Assembly: GCA_964560325.1 (NCBI GenBank)
Contig: CAZLLV010000382.1
Location: forward strand, 1 to 19,743
DNA: 19,743 bases
Source: CAZLLV01 sp964560325
Lineage (GTDB): Bacteria > Acidobacteriota > Thermoanaerobaculia > Multivoradales > DATKCC01
Direction of reading: 5' to 3'
The translations under genes were made by a program, and so were the position numbers. Positions within the stretch are counted from its first letter, which is position 1. Each line of letters starts with the position of its first letter. The notes below the pieces were generated by a model. The model did not search any database and had not been told where the DNA came from. It saw only the letters and a list, made by a program, of their open reading frames with translations. This document shows positions 1 to 8,087 of this stretch, in pieces.

Positions 1-192
1 GCGCCGTACCTGCACGACGGCCGCGCGCTGACGCTGGAGGCGGCGATCGACTTCCACGGCGGCGAGGCGCAGAGTGTGCGCGACTCGTTCTTCAACCTGT
101 CACGGAGCGACCAGGAGGCGTTGTTCTCGTTCCTCCTGAGCCTGCGCGTCCCGGAAAACCCGAACGAGGATCTGCTGCCCATCATCGAGTAG
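1..192 (+). CDS. C-terminal end of a di-haem oxidoreductase (DUF1111-type), 5' partial
   Basis: An open frame enters from the left edge and ends at TAG 190-192, giving 63 visible residues. The peptide begins with PYLHDGRALTLEAAIDFHGG and ends in a hydrophobic FSFLLSLRVP segment. A PYLHDGRA-TLE-AI--HGGEA block followed by a short F-LSL tail is typical of the C-terminus of di-haem cytochrome c peroxidase-like oxidoreductases, especially the DUF1111 'thiol oxidoreductase' group, which act in the periplasm. The CXXCH haem sites would lie upstream, outside the window, so the number of haems cannot be checked. The gene is followed by a strong intrinsic terminator, so it is probably the last gene of its transcript. 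A MauG/CcpA-type peroxidase is an alternative. Confidence 0.72.
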   Translation, partial: APYLHDGRALTLEAAIDFHGGEAQSVRDSFFNLSRSDQEALFSFLLSLRVPENPNEDLLPIIE

Positions 193-220
193 GTCCGTAC
201 GAGATATCGAGTGGCTGCAT

Positions 221-257
221 GGCGTGGGGGCCGGAAGGCTCTCACGCCCTTTTTTTT
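221..257 (+). terminator. Strong rho-independent terminator
   Basis: The left arm GGCGTGGG (221-228) plus GGCC (229-232) pairs with GGCT (237-240) plus CTCACGCC (241-248). This makes a continuous 12-bp stem with two G-T pairs, closed by a GGAA loop (233-236). One C is followed by eight T residues (250-257). Stem, tetraloop and T-tract make a textbook terminator for the di-haem oxidoreductase gene that stops 28 nt earlier. It also rules out translation starting upstream at 211 for the ankyrin gene. Confidence 0.85.
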
Positions 258-291
258 GCCTTCCACGCACCCCGCCCTTAGGATCGGAACG

Positions 292-1854
292 ATGACACTG
301 CGTACCCTCTTCGCCTCGCTGTCGCTCTTCGCCTGCGCCACGGCCCCCGGCCCTGCCCAGGAACCGTCCGAACCGGTGATTCCCCCCTGGATGGAGCCGG
401 CGCCGGCAGGCGAGGCAGCGGCGGCGCCGGCGGCGAAGGAGGCGGACGCGGAGCCGGAGCTGATCGCGGCGGCGGGCGAGGGTGACCTCCGGCGCCTCCG
501 CTCATTGCTCGAAGACGGGGCCGAGGCCGACGCGCCGGGTACCCTCGGGCGTACCGCCCTGATGGTCGCGGCGAGCGGCGGTCACGCCGAGGTCGTCCGG
601 GAGCTTCTCGCCGCCGGCGCCGAGCCCGCGGCCACCGACGACGCCGGCTCGAACGCCCTCTTCTACTTCCCACCCGGCGGCGATTCCACGATCGCGCAGG
701 TGCTTCTCGGCGCCGCGCCCGGGCTCGCCCGCCACGCCAACCGTGCCGGCCATACCGCGCTCACCAACGCTGCGCTCCTCGGCTACACCGAGCTGGTCGA
801 GACCCTGCTCGCCGCCGGGGCGGAGGTCGACCACCGGCCGGACGACGGCCGCACCGCCTTCGCGCGCGCCGTCCTGCGCGGCCGGTTCGAGACCGCGGAG
901 GTGCTCCTCGCGGCCGGCGCTTCGCCCTCGCCGGTGCTACGCGACGACCAGCCCCTCCTTCACCACGTCGTGGTCGAGGACGAGCCGGAGGCGCTACGGT
1001 TCCTGCTGGCGGCCGGGGCGCGTCCGGAGGTGCGGATCGGCCCGGGCGGCGATCCTCCCGGCGAAACGCCACTGCTCGCCGCCGCGCGCCTGGGCCGGGT
1101 CGAGGCGGCGCGTACCCTGCTCGCCGTCGGCGCCGACCCGAACGCCGAGGACGTCGAAGGGCTCACGCCGCTCCTGGTCGCGGCGCGCGAGGGGCAAGAG
1201 GAGGTGGTGCGCCTCCTCCTCGACCACGGAGTGCCGGTCGACCAGCGCGGCGACTCCGACAGTCAGAGCACGCCGCTGATGCTCGCCGTCCTCGAGGAGA
1301 ACGACGGCGTCGCCGGCCTGCTGCTCGACCGCGGTGCGGCACCCGACGCGCGCAACCGCACCGGCAACAGCGCCCTGATGATGGCGGCCTTCAAGGGGCG
1401 GACGGAGATCGCCCGCCGGCTGATCGAGCTGGGTGCGGAGGTGGACGCCGTCAACCGCGACGGGCGGACGGCGCTGGTCTTCGCCGTCTTCCTGCGGCGC
1501 TCGGAGGTGGTCGAGCTGCTCGCCGAGCACGGGGCGGACCCCTCCGTGGAGGCGCGCATCCCCGACTTCGGCCGGGTGACGCCGCTGGCGCTGGCGGCCG
1601 GGCGCGACCACCGGGAGGTCGTCGACACCCTACTCGCCCACGGCGCACCGGTCGACGCCGAGGTGAACGTCGACGGCGTCGGCTGGGCGACGGCCCTGAT
1701 GCTCGCCGTGCGCGGCGGCCACGTGGAGGTCGTGCGTACCCTCCTCGCCGCCGGCGCCGATCCCGCCTACGTCACCCGCAACGGCGCCACCCCGCTCGAC
1801 TGGGCCCGCGAGCGCCGCTACGAAGAGATCCTGAAGCTCCTCGGAGGCTCCTAG
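292..1854 (+). CDS. Exported ankyrin-repeat protein, probable lipoprotein
   Basis: The gene encodes 520 aa. I start it at ATG 292 rather than at the in-frame GTG 211, because the terminator at 221-257 lies between them and because ATG 292 begins a clear export signal (MTLRTLFASLSLFAC). AGGA at 280-283, 8 nt upstream, serves as ribosome-binding site. Residues 12-15 (L-F-A-C) resemble a lipobox, although Phe at -2 is unusual; ordinary signal peptidase I cleavage a few residues later is the alternative. A Pro/Ala/Glu-rich linker follows. From about residue 58 to the end there are roughly 14 tandem 33-residue ankyrin units, many with the TPL-x-AA, G-x-x-E-VV-x-LL and GADP signatures and with several longer inter-repeat loops. 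There is no catalytic domain. The family binds proteins, so a role as a periplasmic or surface scaffold is inferred; the partner is unknown. It converges on pilY1. Confidence 0.9.
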   Translation: MTLRTLFASLSLFACATAPGPAQEPSEPVIPPWMEPAPAGEAAAAPAAKEADAEPELIAAAGEGDLRRLRSLLEDGAEADAPGTLGRTALMVAASGGHAEVVRELLAAGAEPAATDDAGSNALFYFPPGGDSTIAQVLLGAAPGLARHANRAGHTALTNAALLGYTELVETLLAAGAEVDHRPDDGRTAFARAVLRGRFETAEVLLAAGASPSPVLRDDQPLLHHVVVEDEPEALRFLLAAGARPEVRIGPGGDPPGETPLLAAARLGRVEAARTLLAVGADPNAEDVEGLTPLLVAAREGQEEVVRLLLDHGVPVDQRGDSDSQSTPLMLAVLEENDGVAGLLLDRGAAPDARNRTGNSALMMAAFKGRTEIARRLIELGAEVDAVNRDGRTALVFAVFLRRSEVVELLAEHGADPSVEARIPDFGRVTPLALAAGRDHREVVDTLLAHGAPVDAEVNVDGVGWATALMLAVRGGHVEVVRTLLAAGADPAYVTRNGATPLDWARERRYEEILKLLGGS

Positions 1855-4800
1855 AACTCCGTCCAGTTCTGCTGCTGGAAACAGACCGGCACCGGCGCGA
1901 TGCAGACCAGGCCGCGGTCGGAGCGGATGGTCTGGATGTCGAGCGTGTAGGTGCCGAAGCGGCAGGAGTCGGGGAAGAGCGCACGGAGCTGCTGCCCGAG
2001 CTCGTCGAGGTCACGGCACAGGTCGTCCGCCTGGTCGGCCGGGCCGTCTCCCGGATCGCCCGAGCCGCCGTCGTCGACCGGCGCGTTGTCGGTCGAGCTC
2101 AGGGTGGTGAACGGGTCGGTCACGAACTCCGGCACCTGCCGGTAGCGCTGCAGGACACCTTCGGTCTCGGCCAGGGCGTTCGCGTTGGTCGCGAAGACGA
2201 TGTACAAGAAGCTCTCCCCGGTGCGCGCGCAGAGAACGTCGTCCTGGTTCCTGCCACCTCCCGGCTGATCCTCCGGCACCTCGTTTTCGTCGGGCAGATA
2301 CGACGTGAAGAACAAGACACCCGAGAGAGCGAACGGCTTCGTGATCAATCGCTCCTGCGGCCGAAGCTCCAGGAACCATCCGGCGGTCGGCGCGCCGGAA
2401 GCCGGGATCAACAGGCTGGCGTCCGCCGCCAAGTTGAGATCGTCGACGCCGATCTCCGCCAGATCTCCTGCGTCGTACGGCAGGTCGGGCGAATCGTACG
2501 GGAGATCGGTGTCCAGGAACACGAAGAAGCGCCCGGTCTGCGGATCGTTCCTCCAGAGGTCGTCCCGGTCACCGGTGCCGAAGGCGACCGCGAAGCGGCC
2601 CTGCTCGGCCAGGAAGATGGCGCTCGGCGGATAGAAGACCGGCCGGCCCCCGGTATCGAAGATCTCGAACGGCTGCCACTCGGGATCGGCCGAGCCCGAG
2701 GTGTCGACCCGCCGCACGGTCGCCATCGGCTGCGACGGACCGGGCGAGACCGAGACGTCGCGCAGACGCGCGATCTTGCGCAGGTTCACCTTGTACACCT
2801 TGCCGGCTGTGGTTCCGATGTAGATCCGGTCGAGGTAGCCGTCTTGATCGCTGTCCACGACCCCGGGATCGCTCGGCACCATGCCGATCACCTCTTCCTT
2901 GTAGAGGATCTCGCCGGTCGCGACGTCGACCATGTAGATGAAGCTGCCGGCCCCCGATCCCTCGAGGAGCGCGTCCTCGTCGAACCCTCCGCCGAAGACC
3001 GCCACCCAGCGATCCTCGATGTCGTTGCTGGGATCGCCCGGATCGCACGAGGTTCCGTCGCAGACCCGGACGCGCCCCAGCACCGGCACCGACCAGGTGT
3101 CTCCGAGGTCGGGGAAGCCGTCGCCGTTCTCGTCCCACGTGTCCTCGAACTCCCAGAGGACGCTCGGGAAGGCCCGCGGCCCGCATCCGCTCGCCGGTGC
3201 GTCCCCGGTGGCCAGGTCTCCGAGACAGGAGGGCACGTAACCGTCGCCGCCGGTCACGGCGACGCTCGTCGCCTGGGCCACGCCGTCCTCGGTGCAGACC
3301 AGCTCCTCGGTGATCCGGTCCGGCTGCGTGATGTCGAGGGCGTAGTAACCGCGGCCCCCGCGGCGCAGGCCGCCGACGACGACGGAGCGCCAGGCGCTGA
3401 CGTAGTCCGGCTCGCCGGACCGTGCGAAGGTCTCGACCGGACCGATCTCGACATCGCCCACGGTCACGCTGCTGTCGACCGTGTACTGGTGCCTCGTGCT
3501 CCCCGGCAGCTTCGGCAGCTTGCGCATGCTCGCGCGCGGGACGAACGAGAAGATCTCGTACCCCGTGCCGTTGTCGAACCGCTCCTGCTCGATGACCGGT
3601 ACCGGACGGATCAGGTCGCCCTCGTCGTCGAAGCAGTCGAAGTAGTTGGGATCGTTGCGGCCCAGGGTCTCGACCGTGGCGCTGTACCGGCCGGCGTCGA
3701 AGGCGTGGAGCTGACCGTCGTTGGTCCCCACCATGACCATCTTCCGGCGCACCCGGTGGCGCAGCGCGAACTCCTGGTAGCCGCCCACCTCGACCGTCTC
3801 ACCTCCCTGGACGACCCGGCGGGAGCCGACGTCTTTCAAGAAGTAGGCGAGGTTGTCCGGACCGCCCACGGCCACCGGGCTGGAGTGGAAGATGTCGCCC
3901 ATCAGGACGGGGATCTCGATCTCCGGCGGGTCGTCCCCGTCGGGGTTCTTGGCCTGCACGAGCTTGGTCGAGAGGAGGAAGTCGACCGTCTCGCGCGCCT
4001 CGTCGAGCGAGCTCGGGGCCCCGGCCGGGAGCTGGAAGCCGGTGACCATGTCGTTCCACGCGGCCCCCCAGGTGTCGGGATCGTCCGGGTCGCTCGGGTC
4101 GGGGGGTGGCTGGAACAGGCGCCGCTGCCGGGGGACGGTCGGCGCCGAGTCGCCCCGGGCGTAGAAGACGCGCCGCTCGAGCGGCTGGTCCCCCATGCCG
4201 TACTCGGGCGGATCGGTGCTCAGGTCGACCGCCGCGCCCTGCTCGAGGAGCTTCTCCCCGGCGTCCCACACGAGACAGCCCGAGGCGTGACCGTCCTCGC
4301 ACCGGCGGTCGCGGTCCGGCCGCCCCGCGTCGGGGCCGGAGGGGACGAGCGGCAGCGGCTCGAGGAAGGCGTCGAGGTGGCCGTCCCAGACCGAGGAGCG
4401 GTTGAGCGGCGTGAACTGCGTCAGGTAGATCTTGTCGTCGACCGAGGCCTGCACCGTCGGCACGGCGGCCGAAGCGAACGAGCGCGCGTCTTCCTGGATC
4501 TCGCTGAAGATGTTGGTCAGCGCGTTGACCAGCTCCTCCTTGTTCTGCGGATAGATCGGATCGCCGGTGCCGCCGTTGGCGGCCATGCAGTTGAGCCGGT
4601 TGCCCGCCGTGTTCTCCACCCCGAAGGCGACGACGTACGTCTTCACGCCCTCCTGAGCGAAGAGACCGGCGGTGCCGGAGCAGGCGTCCGGGCCGGAGCA
4701 GGTGTCGTCGCCGTCGGAGAGGACCAGGAGGTAGGTCCGCCGGCAGCCCCAATCGGGGTCGTTGTCCGCGGCGAGGTCCTTCCAACCGGTCTGCTTGTTG

Positions 4801-6080
4801 CACGAGCCGCTCGCACACCCCGCATACCAGGTCCGGAAATCGCGAATCGAGTTGCCGAGCGGTGTCGAGCCGAAGGCGACCAACGGACGGGCCCGGCCGT
4901 CCTCGAGCTCGAGCAGACCGTTGCCGCCGGGGTGGTCGTCGAGGTACCGGGCGATCGAGAAGTCCGGCACCACCTCACCGAGGGCGCGGTTGGGCGCGAG
5001 GCGCGCCAGGAGGCGGCTCTGGTTGTCCGTGGTCCAGGAGAGCGGGATCATGTCGCCGAGGTCGAGCAGGTCCGAGGTACCGTCCGGCGTGGTCGGGAAC
5101 TTCAGATTGACGCCGTTGAACTCGTCGGACGTCCTGTCACCGTTGCCTTCCAACCCCTCGCAGGTATCGTCCGCGGCCGCGCCGGAGGCGAACGCCTGGT
5201 GGAAGTAACCGGCTTGCGGGTTGTCCCGGTTGGCGGTGTTGTCCCAAGCGATGAACTCGCCGATTCGTTCGTAGGTCACGGTCGTGGCATCGACGAAGGC
5301 GTTGCAGCCGTTGTTTTCGCAGCGGCGCACGATGATCCGGACGTCGATCGTCAGGTCGCCGAGAGTTTGGCCGTTCTCCGGGTCGTAGGTGACCTCGAAG
5401 GTGGTGCCGCCGGTCCGGATGTACACCCGACGGTTGTCGTCGAGGTCGTCGCCCCCCTTGGCCAGCCGCTGCACCCTCTCCAGCTCCCAGGAGCTGCCGA
5501 GATCGGCCGGCGTGGTCCGGTAGCAGCCGACATTGTTGTCGCCGTTGCCGGTGTCGCAGTCCCACTGGGCTCCGAAGACCTCCTCGGCGCCCACCGCCGG
5601 ATAGAACACGCCGTCGCCGCCCACGCCGTTCTCGGTCGCCCGGTAGAGCCAGTGCTTGTGGTAGACGCGCAACTGGTCCTGGTTGTAGGTGGCGAAGCCG
5701 AACTCGACGTTCTCCGCCGATTCGATCACCTCGTAGAGCGCCTCCTTCGCCTGGAAGAACTTGGACTTCGGGTCGTCCGCGTTCATCGGAACGAAGCAGT
5801 CGCCGGTCGGGCAGAGGAAGTCGCAGATGCCCGCCGCGTACTGCTCGGCGCTGCACTTCGGGCTCCAGTGCATCGAACCCGACGTGTCGAAGATGATGAA
5901 GACGTAGGGATCGCTCGTCCCGCGGCGCAGGAGGTCGCGGTCGTCGGCGTGGGCGGGGGCGGTCGCCATCCAGGCCGCGGCGATCGACGAGAGACAGAGG
6001 GCGACGGCGATACCCGCGTACCGGTTCGTCCGGGGGGTCGGGTCGGTTGTTCGGCTCGATCGGCTCACGGTCTCCTCCAT
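1851..6080 (-). CDS. pilY1: PilY1-like type IV pilus tip adhesin with vWA domain
   Basis: The gene encodes 1,409 aa from ATG 6080. PilY1 proteins sit at the pilus tip with the minor pilins and mediate adhesion, surface sensing and calcium-dependent control of retraction. A signal peptide has an Arg-containing n-region, a hydrophobic core at about 22-40 and an AHA cleavage site at 43-45. A vWA domain covers about 60-530, with the MIDAS DTSGSM (D65, S67, S69) and a second acidic loop SDGDD at about 455-459. The C-terminal half is the PilY1 beta-propeller: GDIFHSSP near 727, VGTNDGQLHAFDA near 785, VVVGGLRRGGRGYYALD, and a calcium loop D1076-x-D1078-x-D1080-G-x-x-D1084. It is longer than the roughly 1,160-residue Pseudomonas protein. 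A GTG at 6068 (residue 5) preceded by GGAGGAG 3 nt away is a better-supported start than ATG 6080. It is last in the minor-pilin operon, 11 nt after pilX. Confidence 0.92.
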   Translation of the reverse strand: MEETVSRSSRTTDPTPRTNRYAGIAVALCLSSIAAAWMATAPAHADDRDLLRRGTSDPYVFIIFDTSGSMHWSPKCSAEQYAAGICDFLCPTGDCFVPMNADDPKSKFFQAKEALYEVIESAENVEFGFATYNQDQLRVYHKHWLYRATENGVGGDGVFYPAVGAEEVFGAQWDCDTGNGDNNVGCYRTTPADLGSSWELERVQRLAKGGDDLDDNRRVYIRTGGTTFEVTYDPENGQTLGDLTIDVRIIVRRCENNGCNAFVDATTVTYERIGEFIAWDNTANRDNPQAGYFHQAFASGAAADDTCEGLEGNGDRTSDEFNGVNLKFPTTPDGTSDLLDLGDMIPLSWTTDNQSRLLARLAPNRALGEVVPDFSIARYLDDHPGGNGLLELEDGRARPLVAFGSTPLGNSIRDFRTWYAGCASGSCNKQTGWKDLAADNDPDWGCRRTYLLVLSDGDDTCSGPDACSGTAGLFAQEGVKTYVVAFGVENTAGNRLNCMAANGGTGDPIYPQNKEELVNALTNIFSEIQEDARSFASAAVPTVQASVDDKIYLTQFTPLNRSSVWDGHLDAFLEPLPLVPSGPDAGRPDRDRRCEDGHASGCLVWDAGEKLLEQGAAVDLSTDPPEYGMGDQPLERRVFYARGDSAPTVPRQRRLFQPPPDPSDPDDPDTWGAAWNDMVTGFQLPAGAPSSLDEARETVDFLLSTKLVQAKNPDGDDPPEIEIPVLMGDIFHSSPVAVGGPDNLAYFLKDVGSRRVVQGGETVEVGGYQEFALRHRVRRKMVMVGTNDGQLHAFDAGRYSATVETLGRNDPNYFDCFDDEGDLIRPVPVIEQERFDNGTGYEIFSFVPRASMRKLPKLPGSTRHQYTVDSSVTVGDVEIGPVETFARSGEPDYVSAWRSVVVGGLRRGGRGYYALDITQPDRITEELVCTEDGVAQATSVAVTGGDGYVPSCLGDLATGDAPASGCGPRAFPSVLWEFEDTWDENGDGFPDLGDTWSVPVLGRVRVCDGTSCDPGDPSNDIEDRWVAVFGGGFDEDALLEGSGAGSFIYMVDVATGEILYKEEVIGMVPSDPGVVDSDQDGYLDRIYIGTTAGKVYKVNLRKIARLRDVSVSPGPSQPMATVRRVDTSGSADPEWQPFEIFDTGGRPVFYPPSAIFLAEQGRFAVAFGTGDRDDLWRNDPQTGRFFVFLDTDLPYDSPDLPYDAGDLAEIGVDDLNLAADASLLIPASGAPTAGWFLELRPQERLITKPFALSGVLFFTSYLPDENEVPEDQPGGGRNQDDVLCARTGESFLYIVFATNANALAETEGVLQRYRQVPEFVTDPFTTLSSTDNAPVDDGGSGDPGDGPADQADDLCRDLDELGQQLRALFPDSCRFGTYTLDIQTIRSDRGLVCIAPVPVCFQQQNWTEF

Positions 6081-6091
6081 CTCACGGCGGT

Positions 6092-6658
6092 TTACGGCTG
6101 GGTCGATCCGGGAGCGGATCGGTTCAGGAGCTCACCGAGCCGGCGGCCGCTCGGCTTGTCGATCCCCCGAAAGTCCCCGGGGCCGCTCTCGGGTTGAATC
6201 GCCACCTCGCCGCTGACCGCCTGGCGCGCCATGTTCTGGCGGTCGCCGCCGCCCGCCTCGCCGGTCGCGAACCGTCGGGCCTGCGAGGCGCCCAGGTAAT
6301 CGATCCTGAGGTACTCGCTGCCGACGTTGGCACTGCACAGGTTGCAGAATCCGAGACGGACCGGCATGAAGTTGCCCACCTCGACCGAGTCCCCGCGTCG
6401 AAAGATCCCCTGGTCGTCGGAGTTCATGTCGAAGCGGAACGGTCCGCTGCCGCCGCTCATCTTGCGGGCGACGGCGGCCGCCAGACCGCTGTCGGCGGCA
6501 TAGAAGGCCCGGTGGACCATCTGCTCGTTGGTGCCGATCTCGGACTCGATCTGCGTGACGAGCACGAGCGACAGGCCGATGATCGAGAGCAGGAGCAGGA
6601 CCAGCAGGACCGTCAGGTAGGCGCTGCCTTCTTCGTGCCGGTGGCGTCGTTCGCGCAT
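6092..6658 (-). CDS. pilX: PilX-like minor pilin / pilus assembly protein
   Basis: The gene encodes 188 aa. The start is ATG 6658, which overlaps the pilW stop codon by one base (TGATG); GAGG lies 8 nt upstream inside pilW. A GTG one codon earlier is possible. A charged leader (RERRHRHEEG) precedes a 20-residue hydrophobic stretch (SAYLTVLLVLLLLSIIGLSL). It is followed by VTQIESEIGTNEQMVHRAFYAADSGL, the pattern of the PilX N-terminal family in which AFYAAxSGL recurs. The residue five after the predicted G cleavage site is Thr, not Glu, unlike the three other prepilins of the operon. In related systems the Glu5-less subunit (GspK in type II secretion) sits at the tip of the minor-pilin complex, so a tip position next to PilY1 is inferred. 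The remainder is short and has a CNLC motif. Confidence 0.85.
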   Translation of the reverse strand: MRERRHRHEEGSAYLTVLLVLLLLSIIGLSLVLVTQIESEIGTNEQMVHRAFYAADSGLAAAVARKMSGGSGPFRFDMNSDDQGIFRRGDSVEVGNFMPVRLGFCNLCSANVGSEYLRIDYLGASQARRFATGEAGGGDRQNMARQAVSGEVAIQPESGPGDFRGIDKPSGRRLGELLNRSAPGSTQP

Positions 6659-8061
6659 CACAGGTTCCTCAGGTCGACGGTGGTCGTGACCACCCAGCGC
6701 CGGTAGCGCCGCTGGAGATCCGAGTCGGGGTCGTCAGGACTGTTGGGATCGTAGACGCGGTCGCCGATCCGCTCGACCAAGGGGGCTTCGTAGCTCCCGG
6801 GGGGGAAATCGGCGCGGCCGATCGTGGTGAGGCGGACCAGGTAGAGAGGCGCTCGGCGCCACGCCGACCCGAGGGGATTGCCCGGCCGGGCCCAGACCGC
6901 GGAGCTCGGGTCGTCCGACGGGTGGTTGAAGAGCCAGTCGTCCGACTGGCCGTCCTCGCTCTCGAAGATGGGCTCGCCGTCCGCCGCCAGGCTGCCGTCC
7001 ACGAGCGCGCCGCCCCCCTGGGAGCTGTCCAGGCCCAGGCTCACCTGGAGGTCGAGCACGTCGTCGGCCACGTCGACGGTGAGACTGGTCCCGGGCGCGC
7101 TCCCCCACCCCCGGCCCGAGTTCGGGTAGAGCCGCGCACGGGTCAGGCGGGGGCGCAGCGGCGAGCTCGGATCGCTCTCGTCCTCACGGACCTCTCGGAC
7201 GTAGTACCTGTACTCCTCCACGATGCCGGCGAAGGCGACGCTGGTGAGCCCGGGCGGCAGCCCGCCGGTCCCCGCGGCTCCGGACAGCTCGTGGTAACCG
7301 TCCGCGAGCCCTCCGTCCCCCGACACGACGAAGCCGAGGGTCACGCCGGCCTCCGGGTCGGCCGGGTCGCAGACGTTCGAGGTCGGAGCCGAGCTCCCGG
7401 GAACGAGCTTGACCACCGCGGTGGCGGCCTCGCCCCCGGTGCCCACCAGCATCAGGGCCTCCTCCGAGCCGTCCTCGATCGCCTGCTCCAGGGGAGTGAT
7501 GTCCTGGACGAAGCCCGCCGGGCTCCGGGTGCAGACGTGGAGCGTCCCGCTGCGGACGTTCGCCGGCTGGTCGGCCGGCTGGCCGGCGCCGTCCCGGAAC
7601 ACGACGTAGGTCTGGTCGGTCGTGTTGTCGAAGCCGTAGTAGATGCTGCCCGTCATCACGCCTCGGACGGTCAGGATGTCGGTACCGGCGACCGCGACGG
7701 GGCCGTCGGCGGTGTTCGGAGCGACCAGGCGTTCGTCGTTCTCGACGTTCGAGGCGACCTCGATCACCACGCCTTCGTGGGGGACGTCCTTGTCCGCCGA
7801 GCTCTGGAGCAGCCCGCCCCGCCCGGCGGTCCGGACGCGGCTCGCCATCTCCAGGTGGACCGCCCGGACCGACTGCTGCATCTCGGTCTGCTCGGTCTCG
7901 ACCCGCGCGAGCCGCGTGTTGCGGTCGAACAGGTCGAGCACGGCGACGATCAGGAGGATCGCGATCGTCAGCGAGATGATCGCTTCGAGCAGGCTGTAGC
8001 CCGCTTCGCCCCGGCCGTGGGCTCCGGTCTCGTCGTCCGGTCGAACCGATCGTCGCTGCAT
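6658..8061 (-). CDS. pilW: PilW-like minor pilin (prepilin)
   Basis: The gene encodes 467 aa if started at ATG 8061. In-frame ATG 8073 (four residues longer) is possible, but GGAGA placed 5 nt before ATG 8061 makes the inner start better. The frame is open upstream into pilV, but those residues are Arg-rich shadow sequence. The type III prepilin motif is GEAG/YSLLEAIISL, with cleavage after Gly and Glu at +5, followed by an amphipathic helix (LFDRNTRLARVETEQTEMQQSVRAV) ending near RTAGRGG. This is the classic PilW start. The long C-terminal region is expected to be the beta-rich globular domain. With PilV, PilX, FimT and PilY1 it should form the priming complex of the type IV pilus in the inner membrane and periplasm. 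It starts 26 nt after pilV and shares one base with pilX. Confidence 0.87.
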   Translation of the reverse strand: MQRRSVRPDDETGAHGRGEAGYSLLEAIISLTIAILLIVAVLDLFDRNTRLARVETEQTEMQQSVRAVHLEMASRVRTAGRGGLLQSSADKDVPHEGVVIEVASNVENDERLVAPNTADGPVAVAGTDILTVRGVMTGSIYYGFDNTTDQTYVVFRDGAGQPADQPANVRSGTLHVCTRSPAGFVQDITPLEQAIEDGSEEALMLVGTGGEAATAVVKLVPGSSAPTSNVCDPADPEAGVTLGFVVSGDGGLADGYHELSGAAGTGGLPPGLTSVAFAGIVEEYRYYVREVREDESDPSSPLRPRLTRARLYPNSGRGWGSAPGTSLTVDVADDVLDLQVSLGLDSSQGGGALVDGSLAADGEPIFESEDGQSDDWLFNHPSDDPSSAVWARPGNPLGSAWRRAPLYLVRLTTIGRADFPPGSYEAPLVERIGDRVYDPNSPDDPDSDLQRRYRRWVVTTTVDLRNL

Positions 8062-8087
8062 TGAGCTCTCCATTTCGCTCGCCCCGG

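Noticed and set aside
211..291. GTG start at 211 for the ankyrin gene.
   Set aside because: An intrinsic terminator lies inside this extension, and the signal peptide begins at ATG 292.
2844..6197. A 1,117-codon open frame on the + strand opposite pilY1.
   Set aside because: It is the codon-aligned mirror of pilY1, with low-complexity Val/Arg/Glu/Ala composition and no domain. The - strand encodes clear PilY1 motifs.
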